DNA of 12,140 nucleotides from positions 1 through 12,140 of the forward strand of contig JAQYVQ010000160.1 in NCBI GenBank assembly GCA_030145435.1, in the 5' to 3' direction. Within the stretch, counting starts at the first letter, position 1. Each line of letters begins with the position of its first letter. The notes beneath the pieces are model-generated. The model had not been told where the DNA came from and ran no database searches. It saw nothing but the letters and a program-made list of their open reading frames with translations. The stretch comes from Syntrophobacteria bacterium. GTDB lineage: Bacteria; Desulfobacterota; DSWW01. Below are positions 6,043 through 12,140 of this stretch, one piece after another. The position numbers were made by a program, and so were the translations under genes.

Positions 6043-7227
6043 ATGAGTGAGAAATTTGGAGTCAAGGTAGAAGATATTTTCAACACCATGGAAGAGCGGT
6101 TTCGCCCGGAAGGGGCAGAAGGCGTTGATGCCAGTTTTGGATACGACATCTCTGGGCGGGGAAGGTGGAAGCTTACGGTCAAGGACGGGTCCATGAAGAT
6201 CGAGCAGACCGACGATCTTGGCGGCTGTGCTGCGGTGATCCAGGCCGACGCGGATACCTTCGTGGGCGTGAACATCGGGAAGGTGGATGGGACCGCGGCC
6301 TTCACGAGCGGGAAGCTCTCCGTGGACGGGGACGTTGGGGCGTTCGGGACCACCGCCAAGCTGTTCAAGCGGTTCACGCCTCCCAAGAAGGAGTTGACCG
6401 TCGGAGAGTACGTCCTCGACATGTTCGGTACCCTGGAAGCGAGATTCCAGACAGGTGCAGCCGAAGGGCTGGACATTACCATCGGATACGATATCGGTGG
6501 GGAGGAAGGGGGCCAGTGGACGGCCAGGATCAAGGATGGAAAATGCACTGTAACGGAAGAGCTCGTACCTTCCCCGAGCCTTACGATGATCATGAAGGCC
6601 AAGGACTGGGTGGAGCTCATGCTGGGCAAGGTAGATGCAGTGAACCTCCTCACCACGGGTAGGGCCAAGGTCGAGGGGGACATGAACCTTGCAACCAAGC
6701 TGGGGGAGCTTTTCGCAAAGTATACGGCACCCGGGGAAGAGGAGGAAGAGGAACAGGAACTCCTCGTCTTGAAGAAGATCATCTCCGTGAATCAGAAGTT
6801 TGCTACCGGGCCCGTGATGGGGAAATACCTGAACGGGTTGAAGGAGAAGAAGATACTCGCAAACAAGTGCCGCGAGTGCGGCCGGATGCAGGTTCCGCCA
6901 CGAGAGGTCTGCGCACTGTGCAGAATCCGATGTGACGAATTCGTCGAGGTGGGACCCAAGGGCAATGTTCGCCTGCTCGATACCGCCTACTACGCCAGCC
7001 CGGATCCGCTGACAGGGGAAACCCGGGAAACCCCATACGGGCTCATTTACATCCTGCTCGATGGGTGCAGTGGGCAGGAGGTGTTCGCCCACTTCCTGCG
7101 GGATGATCAACTCGATCGGATCGAGATGGGCTGGAACGAGAAGAAGGGCACCATCGTGCGCCCTGTTTGGGCCGAAGAGCGGACCGGGAAGGTTGCCGAT
7201 ATCAAGTACTTTGAGATCGACGAATAA
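6043..7227 (+). CDS. SCP2-SCP2-DUF35 fusion protein (acyl-CoA binding, thiolase partner)
   Basis: This 394-residue protein has three domains. Two tandem SCP2-type sterol/lipid-carrier domains occupy about residues 8-112 and 122-228. They are recognisably related to each other: both carry AEG-x-D...GYDI near the start and GKVD in the later half. An acidic linker (six glutamates at 232-237) leads to a DUF35 domain, with a zinc ribbon using C276, C279, C290 and C293 (CRECG...CALC), followed by an OB-fold that ends near 390. SCP2 domains bind fatty-acyl-CoA or sterols in a hydrophobic tunnel. DUF35 proteins bind thiolase-superfamily enzymes and help position the CoA substrate, as in BbsA-BbsB and ChsH2-Ltp2. 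The fusion may therefore hand a hydrophobic acyl-CoA to a thiolase-fold subunit, analogous to the thiolase-SCP2 fusion of animal SCPx but with SCP2 on the partner. The start is ATG 6043 with GGAGGAG upstream, overlapping the previous stop codon. Confidence 0.9.
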   Translation: MSEKFGVKVEDIFNTMEERFRPEGAEGVDASFGYDISGRGRWKLTVKDGSMKIEQTDDLGGCAAVIQADADTFVGVNIGKVDGTAAFTSGKLSVDGDVGAFGTTAKLFKRFTPPKKELTVGEYVLDMFGTLEARFQTGAAEGLDITIGYDIGGEEGGQWTARIKDGKCTVTEELVPSPSLTMIMKAKDWVELMLGKVDAVNLLTTGRAKVEGDMNLATKLGELFAKYTAPGEEEEEEQELLVLKKIISVNQKFATGPVMGKYLNGLKEKKILANKCRECGRMQVPPREVCALCRIRCDEFVEVGPKGNVRLLDTAYYASPDPLTGETRETPYGLIYILLDGCSGQEVFAHFLRDDQLDRIEMGWNEKKGTIVRPVWAEERTGKVADIKYFEIDE

Positions 7228-7238
7228 GGAGTTCGATC

Positions 7239-7700
7239 ATGAAAGAGGGATTCGACACGACTGATTGTTTTCTTGTGGATGGAAAACTTGCGCTTCCCTA
7301 CACCTACTTTGCCGGAAGGGTGGGCAGTAAGTTCCTGACGACCATTCGGGATGAAAAGAAGATCATGGGCATCAAGTGCAACAAGTGCAACAAGGTCTTC
7401 GTGCCCCCACGCCAGACCTGCGACGTGTGTATGGAGGACATTCGGGACAACTGGGTGGACGTGCAGAACACGGGCAAGGTGACGAATTTCACGGTTGTCC
7501 GGTACGATGACAAGCACCTGCCCAAGAAGGCCCCGTACGTCCTGGCCATGATCCAGCTCGACGGTGCGGACACTCCATTGGTGCATGTGGTTGAGGGGAT
7601 CGACCTGGACAAGGCCAAGATCGGGATGAAGGTCCAGGCCGTCTTTGCAAAAGAGACGACGAACACGATTCTGGACATCGATCACTTCGCCCCGGCGTAA
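7239..7700 (+). CDS. DUF35 zinc-ribbon/OB-fold protein, thiolase partner
   Basis: This 153-residue protein is a complete stand-alone DUF35 protein. An N-terminal helical segment ends near residue 40. A rubredoxin-like zinc ribbon follows with C47, C50, C61 and C64 (KCNKC...CDVC) around the FVPPRQTC turn. An OB-fold then begins with the family-typical G-x-V-x-x-F-T-V-V (GKVTNFTVV, 79-87). Family members are non-catalytic or substrate-positioning partners of thiolase-superfamily enzymes in the cytoplasm. TAAGGAG (7225-7231) lies seven bases before the ATG, and the gene starts 11 bases after the fusion gene stops. With the DUF35 domain of the fusion protein, this makes two DUF35 modules for two thiolase-fold proteins, which suggests one partner each (inference). 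It is the last gene of the plus-strand block and is followed by palindromic repeats. Confidence 0.9.
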   Translation: MKEGFDTTDCFLVDGKLALPYTYFAGRVGSKFLTTIRDEKKIMGIKCNKCNKVFVPPRQTCDVCMEDIRDNWVDVQNTGKVTNFTVVRYDDKHLPKKAPYVLAMIQLDGADTPLVHVVEGIDLDKAKIGMKVQAVFAKETTNTILDIDHFAPA

Positions 7701-7710
7701 TGGGGGGAAC

Positions 7711-7737
7711 CGTCATTCCCGCGAACGCGGGAATCCA
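7711..7737. repeat. dRS3-like palindromic repeat (ATTCCC...GGGAAT)
   Basis: ATTCCCGCG (7715-7723) and CGCGGGAAT (7726-7734) form a perfect nine-base inverted repeat with an AA loop, flanked by CGTC and CCA. This is the widely dispersed ATTCCC-N8-GGGAAT type of intergenic palindrome, known as dRS3 in Neisseria and present in many other proteobacteria. It lies 10 bases after the last plus-strand stop codon and could form an RNA hairpin there, but there is no T-run to make it a classical terminator. Confidence 0.75.
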
Positions 7738-7753
7738 TTGGTACCCTGGCGTT

Positions 7754-7840
7754 CCTTCTCCCCCTTTGGGGGAGAAGGTTAGGATGAGGGGGCTTTTGGC
7801 ACAGCTTCACCCTGACCGTCTCCCTCTCAAGAGGGAGAGG
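7754..7840. repeat. REP/BIME-like inverted pair of hairpins
   Basis: Two hairpins face each other. The first has perfect 11-base arms CCTTCTCCCCC (7754-7764) and GGGGGAGAAGG (7768-7778) with a TTT loop. The second has perfect nine-base arms TCTCCCTCT (7819-7827) and AGAGGGAGA (7830-7838) with a CA loop. The tail of the first, GGTTAGGATGAGGG (7777-7790), is the approximate inverted complement of CTTCACCCTGACC (7805-7817) before the second. The pair therefore resembles a REP doublet (BIME/REPIN), which is mobilised by RAYT-type proteins or is a relic of that process. It sits between convergent operons, the usual place, and may protect or end both transcripts. Confidence 0.7.
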
Positions 7841-7923
7841 GAATATCGGTAGTACGGTGTTGCTGATCATGGTGCTTGGGCGCGTTAGTGCCGACGGCAA
7901 TCCCCCGGCCACACGAGCCCTCT

Positions 7924-9093
7924 TCAGCCGTAGTACCCGAACTCCCTCACAGCGTCGATCATGGCTTTCACGTTCTCCGGCTTGGCATTTGCCGGGATTT
8001 CACATCCGGCCGCCAGAATGAACCCACCATCGGCGCCGACGACGTCGATCAGCTTCTTGCAGTAGTCCGTGACTTCCTGTTTTCCTCCAATGGCGAGCAT
8101 GGTCGGCGACACATCGCCAAACAGGCAGCAATGACTGCCGAGGACCTCCTTGGCTCGGAAGATGTCGGTCCTCCCGTCCAACTGCAGAACGACTTTGGCC
8201 TTGGGCAATTCGAGCAGGTACTCGAGGTTCTTGTCCCAATTCCCGTCGCAGTGAAGGACCGGGGTCACGCCTCGAGAAACGAGCCCCTGGACAATCGATC
8301 TTAGGGAGGGGAAGGCATAGTCCCGGAAATGTCGGGGAGACATGAAGTCATTCGAAGTGCGGTGGCACAAACAGGATACCCTGGGGACCCCGATGAATCT
8401 TGCGCAAGCCGCGTTCATTTGCACGTATCCGTCGGACAAGGCCAGGGAAGCGTCCCGAATCGGCTCCGGCGTGTTCACGAGGTCGAAAGAGAAATCCATG
8501 ATCCCTCTCGCCATGGAGAAGGTGTCAAAGGGCACCTCGACCAGGAGGCTGTGAAGGGGTGCCACTCCGCGCGCAGTCCAGGCCCTGAGTTCTTTTCGCC
8601 AACAGAGCAGATGCTTGAGAATGGCCGGAACAAGGTGGAGCTTGTTTGTCAGGCGGCCGGGATCTTTGTGCTGGATAAGGCAGGCCAGGGAAAACATGAA
8701 ATCAAAGTATCGCAGAAGTGAACTCGGAACCCGGCTATCCCGGACGCGGTCGTATTCCGCCGCCGTCAGGATCTCCTCTTCGATGAACTGGCACATCTCA
8801 TCGGGCGGGAGGTCGATGCCCGGGTACTTTGCCCTCATCGGGAGGGCAAACACGTATGCGGTGGGACTCGTCGGATTGATCGGGAAATAGATGTCCCACG
8901 GGCCCAGGTCTCGATAGCATTTTTCGATCGCATAAGAGTACTTGGTCGGATCGAACCAGAGTTCCTGCGTAGTGATATCTGAATAGCGGGCAGCGAAGTA
9001 ATAGATCATGGGGGCGACGGGGATGCGATCCGGCACGCCCAAGTCGATCACGGTCTGAAATCTCTCTTCGGCTGTCATCGTGTCTCGAGGCAT
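7924..9093 (-). CDS. URO-D/MtaA-family methyltransferase-like protein
   Basis: This 389-residue protein belongs to the uroporphyrinogen decarboxylase superfamily, in the branch of MtaA/CmuA-type methyltransferases rather than haem synthesis. Visible signatures are an N-terminal ERF...PDRIPVAPM segment (10-29), a barrel strand VTPVLHCDGN (276-285), and a C-terminal GGFILAAGCEIP segment (356-367) followed by ANAKPENVKAMIDAV (368-382). MtaA enzymes bind zinc through His-x-Cys and a distant Cys. Here H281-C282-D283 replaces the spaced motif, while C364 is kept, so metal binding may differ. The ATG at 9093 has GGAGGAG upstream, nine bases away. It lies 15 bases after the molybdopterin gene, making it the last gene of a three-gene operon. 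No corrinoid protein or reactivator is in the window, so neither methyl transfer to a corrinoid nor a decarboxylase role can be assigned. Confidence 0.8.
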   Translation of the reverse strand: MPRDTMTAEERFQTVIDLGVPDRIPVAPMIYYFAARYSDITTQELWFDPTKYSYAIEKCYRDLGPWDIYFPINPTSPTAYVFALPMRAKYPGIDLPPDEMCQFIEEEILTAAEYDRVRDSRVPSSLLRYFDFMFSLACLIQHKDPGRLTNKLHLVPAILKHLLCWRKELRAWTARGVAPLHSLLVEVPFDTFSMARGIMDFSFDLVNTPEPIRDASLALSDGYVQMNAACARFIGVPRVSCLCHRTSNDFMSPRHFRDYAFPSLRSIVQGLVSRGVTPVLHCDGNWDKNLEYLLELPKAKVVLQLDGRTDIFRAKEVLGSHCCLFGDVSPTMLAIGGKQEVTDYCKKLIDVVGADGGFILAAGCEIPANAKPENVKAMIDAVREFGYYG

Positions 9094-9108
9094 GAAAATG
9101 ACTCCTCC

Positions 9109-11244
9109 TCATCCTTCTTCCGGGCCGACTGCACAGGGAATGGCGTTGTAGACCGGCATTCCGCATAATTCGTCGAGGTTTTCGTCGCCTGTGAGCAGAT
9201 TGGCGTTCGTGCCCTGCTGCTCCACGGTCGTTTGGGTCTCAGGATGGAACAATCTTCGGCCCCAGCCATGCGTCAAGGAGACCACACCCGGTCGTATGTC
9301 CTCCGTCACATTGGCCTGGACGGCTGCGGCCCCATTCTCAGTAGTAACCTTCACCCTGTCTCCGTCTCGGATGGATGCGGAAGCAGCATCCACGGTGTTG
9401 ATTCGAAGGGAATTTCCCGATTGCTTCTTTGTGAGGCTCGTCACCCCTCGGAGTTGCGTATTCTTCGTGTGTGGCGAACGCTCCCCGGTGATCAGGGTGA
9501 GAGGAAACCGGTCGGAGGGGTCCGGTGGGGGGGCGACTTGCTTCAACGCCTCGACAAACTCGGCAGGGGCAACCTCGATCTTCTTCGAAGGCGTCGCCAT
9601 TCTCTTCAGGGCAGCCCCGAATCGAATGTCGCCCGCCTTCACCCCGTGGGGGTTCTTCATCAGCTTGCCGAATTTCACCTTCCCCATGGCACCGAGGAGG
9701 AGCCTGTAGTAGTTCTTCGGGTCGAAAGCGAAGCGGTCCGGCGTCCCAAGCATCTTGCCGAGAACCTCTCCCCCCCGGAACATAAACTCCATGGGCCACT
9801 GATTGAGGACGGGAACCCCCATATGCCGGGAGAGCTCCCGGAAGATCTCCCATTCCGGTTTGACCTCTTCAGGAGGGTCCACCACCTTGTGCTTCCACTG
9901 GCCAAAGGGATAGGGGAAGTGGTCCGGAAAGATGATGTAGAGATCATCCTTTTCGAAAAAATTGGTGGCGGGCAGGACAAAATCCGCCTTCTGTGCGGTC
10001 TCGTTCATGTAGATGTCCACGCTCACCAGGAGATCGAGTCTGTCGACGGCCTCCTCGAACCTGGAGGAATTCGGGAAGAGCAGGGCAGGGTCCCCCGCGT
10101 CTACGATGAGCGCGCGGACCCGGTCAGGCGAGTCCATCAGGATTGCTCTCGAGATCTCGGATGCGGGATAGGAGTTGGAAAGATACGGAAATCCTCCGAT
10201 GTGGGATTTTCTCTTTTTGAACCCTGCCGCAACCTTTGAGAGCAGGTTCATATCGAGGATGCCCGGGTTGAACAGGAGGCCTCCAGGTTTGTCCACATTC
10301 CCGGTCACGGCGTTCAGCGCCTCCACGAGCCAGTAGGTGAGCGTGCAGTTCGTAGAGACATTGACACCGAGTTTACAGACCGCACTGGCGGACCGGGCAG
10401 TTGCGAACTCGTCCGCGACCCGCAGAATCGTCTCGGCCGGGACGCCACATATGCGGGACGCCTCTTCAGCCGATACCGGCGGTAGTTGCTGAAGGAGTTC
10501 AGCGCCAACGCAGTGCTTGTCCAGGAATTCCTTGTCCTGAAGGCCCTTGCCGAAGATATGCGTGTAGACCGCCCGAAGCATGAAGAGGTCGGTACCGGGC
10601 AGGAGGTCCACATGAATATCTGCCATCTGGGCTGTTTCGGTCTTCCGGGGATCGACCACGATGAGTTTCGCACCTCTCCTATTCAGGTTTTTGAGGGATG
10701 CAACGATGCCGGGGTGATCCAGCGAAACCATGGGATTGCTTCCGAAGATGAGCAGACAGTCGGTCTGGTCCAGGTCGGGTTGGGTGACATGGAACTGTTT
10801 GCCGTACATCTTCTCCATGACGAGATACCGGTTCGTGAATTCCAGGGTCAGCACGTTGTAGATCCGGTCCGACCCGAGGGCCCGCAGAAATCCGTCGGCA
10901 AGCATGTAGTTCACCGAGGAGGTTGCATTGCCCCCCCCATAGTACAAGGCGACCGAGTTTTTTCCGTGCTTGGAGATCAGGTCGCGCAGCCGTTGGGAGA
11001 TCTTCCGGTAGGCCTCCGGCCAGGCGATGCGATTCCACGTGCTACCGGTCCTTTCGTAAGGATGGCGTAATCGCAGGGGGTCTGAGACCATCTCGTGACT
11101 TGCCATCCCTTTCGGGCACAGGAAGCCGCGGGTCAGGGGATGGTCCTTGTCCCCTCGCAATGCCACGATTCGGTTCTCCTCCACCTCCACTTCCATCCCG
11201 CAGGCTGCCAGACAAATATCGCAGTGGGTGTATTGCGTGGCCAT
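9109..11244 (-). CDS. Molybdopterin oxidoreductase with [4Fe-4S] site (DMSO reductase family)
   Basis: This 711-residue enzyme has the layout of the DMSO reductase/formate dehydrogenase superfamily. An N-terminal [4Fe-4S] domain uses C8, C11, C15 and C43, with the usual lysine in CPKG. The bis-MGD-binding core follows at about 60-500, with IFGSNP at 166-171, VVDPRKTETA and LLPGTDLFML. The C-terminal molybdopterin dinucleotide-binding domain runs from about 590 (LITGERSPHTKN) to CGMPVYNAIPCAV near the end. No twin-arginine signal is present, so it is probably cytoplasmic. The loop that normally carries the Mo-ligating Cys, Sec or Ser reads TLEFTNRYLVMEKMYG (133-148); E135 falls at that place by eye. 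The open frame continues 59 codons upstream into the PaaX-like gene, but ATG 11244, with AGGAG eight bases upstream, gives the normal N-terminus. The substrate is unknown. A redox step on the same or a related aromatic or CoA compound is plausible from its operon with a PaaX-type regulator. Confidence 0.9.
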   Translation of the reverse strand: MATQYTHCDICLAACGMEVEVEENRIVALRGDKDHPLTRGFLCPKGMASHEMVSDPLRLRHPYERTGSTWNRIAWPEAYRKISQRLRDLISKHGKNSVALYYGGGNATSSVNYMLADGFLRALGSDRIYNVLTLEFTNRYLVMEKMYGKQFHVTQPDLDQTDCLLIFGSNPMVSLDHPGIVASLKNLNRRGAKLIVVDPRKTETAQMADIHVDLLPGTDLFMLRAVYTHIFGKGLQDKEFLDKHCVGAELLQQLPPVSAEEASRICGVPAETILRVADEFATARSASAVCKLGVNVSTNCTLTYWLVEALNAVTGNVDKPGGLLFNPGILDMNLLSKVAAGFKKRKSHIGGFPYLSNSYPASEISRAILMDSPDRVRALIVDAGDPALLFPNSSRFEEAVDRLDLLVSVDIYMNETAQKADFVLPATNFFEKDDLYIIFPDHFPYPFGQWKHKVVDPPEEVKPEWEIFRELSRHMGVPVLNQWPMEFMFRGGEVLGKMLGTPDRFAFDPKNYYRLLLGAMGKVKFGKLMKNPHGVKAGDIRFGAALKRMATPSKKIEVAPAEFVEALKQVAPPPDPSDRFPLTLITGERSPHTKNTQLRGVTSLTKKQSGNSLRINTVDAASASIRDGDRVKVTTENGAAAVQANVTEDIRPGVVSLTHGWGRRLFHPETQTTVEQQGTNANLLTGDENLDELCGMPVYNAIPCAVGPEEG

Positions 11245-11261
11245 GTCTCCTTCTCCTATAT

Positions 11262-12122
11262 CTACCTGGGTTTGGGGATATGCAATCCATCCGGAAGCTC
11301 GAGCAGGAACGAGTAGGGATCGTCCTGTTCGAGTCCATAGAGCATGTGGAAATACTCGTGAATCAGATCCTGCACCTCCAGCCCCAGCCAACTGTCCGGC
11401 AGCAGGTCCTCGGGCAGGCATGGATCCAGGGTGATGATCTCTGCGGCCTCGCTGAAAAGGACAAATATCTCGAGGAATGCCTCGCGGGAATCGGGGGGCG
11501 AACCCTTTTCGATCCGGGTGCGCATCCTTTCGATCCGCCGTTTAAGCCGGGTTCGTATGGACGCGTACTTCCGATTCAAGTCGGAAAGGGGCCATATCTG
11601 GGAAACGGCCGATGCGACCGGCTCGCCCCCGAGTTTCACATCCTTTGAGACCGAAATCATGACCCTCCCAGCCACGCGAAGGGAATCTGCCACCCCGCTG
11701 ACCAATTGGGTCGCATCACCCGCGGCGATCCAGACCCCGCCCGCCCACTGTCCGAAGCCGATTTCGCGCAGACGCCTCCTCAGTTCATCGCGGCGGTCGC
11801 GTATCTTCTCCGGGATTCCGAAGCTCACGAGCGTCCACGTACCGTCCCAGGTGTACTTGGATTCCGCGATGTCGTGAATCCGCATGAACTTGGCCGCAAT
11901 CTCCCCGGCCATGGCCTTCCCCTTTGCTGAGAGAGCGTACCAGGCGGCCTTTCTTGGGGATGGTTCCCGGACCAGGATGCCGGACCGGGCCAGGCGGTTG
12001 ACGCAAGCCCTTACGGACTGTGGGGATTTTCCCAACTGCCTGCCAAGGTCAACCGCATCCTTCAAGGGAAAATGTTTCGCCTGGGCAGCCAGGAAGAGGA
12101 CGAATCTCTGGGTCGACTGCAT
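11262..12122 (-). CDS. PaaX-family transcriptional regulator
   Basis: This 286-residue protein has the PaaX architecture. A winged helix-turn-helix at about 20-75 (LGRQLGKSPQSVRACVNRLARSG) is followed by the WDGTWTLVSFGIPE motif (92-105) and by an R/E-rich helix leading to GFGQWAGGVWIA. The C-terminal PaaX_C part has the DPCLPEDLLPDSWLG motif (231-245). PaaX represses phenylacetate genes and is released by phenylacetyl-CoA; relatives respond to other acyl-CoA compounds. Length fits the family (about 270-310). The ATG at 12122 has AAAAGG seven bases upstream, at the window edge, so the promoter and operator lie outside. The molybdopterin gene starts 17 bases after its stop, so it heads that operon and probably controls it. 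No phenylacetate (paa) genes are visible, so the ligand may be another aromatic or hydrophobic acyl-CoA (inference). Confidence 0.88.
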   Translation of the reverse strand: MQSTQRFVLFLAAQAKHFPLKDAVDLGRQLGKSPQSVRACVNRLARSGILVREPSPRKAAWYALSAKGKAMAGEIAAKFMRIHDIAESKYTWDGTWTLVSFGIPEKIRDRRDELRRRLREIGFGQWAGGVWIAAGDATQLVSGVADSLRVAGRVMISVSKDVKLGGEPVASAVSQIWPLSDLNRKYASIRTRLKRRIERMRTRIEKGSPPDSREAFLEIFVLFSEAAEIITLDPCLPEDLLPDSWLGLEVQDLIHEYFHMLYGLEQDDPYSFLLELPDGLHIPKPR

Positions 12123-12140
12123 TTGTGTGCCTTTTCTGAT

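Noticed and set aside
7715..7734. The palindrome as a classical intrinsic terminator.
   Set aside because: The stem is strong but no T-run follows on either strand, so it was called a repeat only.
7682..7912. Open frame on the minus strand across the intergenic repeats.
   Set aside because: Its translation contains PHPNLLPQRG and MDSRVRGND, well-known artefacts of translating REP/dRS3-type palindromes. It also overlaps the end of the DUF35 gene.
11245..11421. Upstream extension of the molybdopterin enzyme frame by 59 codons.
   Set aside because: It lies inside the PaaX-like gene in another frame. The iron-sulfur domain begins directly after ATG 11244, which has a good ribosome site.

Overview
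The window looks like a chromosomal piece of a GC-rich anaerobic Gram-negative bacterium. The best guess is a deltaproteobacterial (Desulfobacterota-type) organism that degrades aromatic or other hydrophobic carboxylic acids. This is inferred from gene content: an acyl-CoA synthetase, thiolase-fold enzymes with DUF35 partners, a single-subunit iron-sulfur molybdopterin enzyme, a URO-D/MtaA-type methyltransferase-like protein and a PaaX-family regulator. Dispersed palindromic repeats lie between the two operons. No rRNA, tRNA, CRISPR array, transposase or phage gene was seen.

Layout. Positions 3-119 hold the C-terminus of an excisionase/MerR-like helix-turn-helix protein. Convergent to it, 146-520 (minus) encodes a small exported membrane protein. 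After an AT-rich divergent spacer, a plus-strand block runs from 685 to 7700. In order it encodes an acyl-CoA synthetase (685-2211), a TetR regulator with its own candidate promoter and palindromic operator (2235-3029), a small PHP-domain metal hydrolase (3063-3611), two different thiolase-fold proteins (3675-4820, 4831-6030), an SCP2-SCP2-DUF35 fusion (6043-7227) and a stand-alone DUF35 protein (7239-7700). The last four are tightly packed, each with a good Shine-Dalgarno sequence.

A repeat-filled 223-base spacer (7701-7923) separates this block from a convergent minus-strand operon. In transcription order that operon encodes a PaaX-family repressor (12122-11262), a molybdopterin oxidoreductase (11244-9109) and a URO-D-family protein (9093-7924), with gaps of 17 and 15 bases.

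Working model (inference). The synthetase makes a CoA thioester of a hydrophobic acid. The TetR protein senses an acyl-CoA and controls the block. The two thiolase-fold subunits, with two DUF35 zinc-ribbon/OB-fold partners, one carrying two lipid-binding SCP2 domains, form an acyl-CoA carbon-carbon cleaving complex. By eye, both thiolase-fold proteins lack the nucleophilic cysteine and the histidine of the GHP motif that true thiolases need. This points to retro-aldol cleavage like that of the Ltp2-ChsH2 steroid side-chain aldolase, or another repurposed chemistry, rather than ordinary thiolysis. This Cys-less two-thiolase, two-DUF35, SCP2-fused module is the most interesting thing in the window. 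The substrate cannot be read from the sequence.
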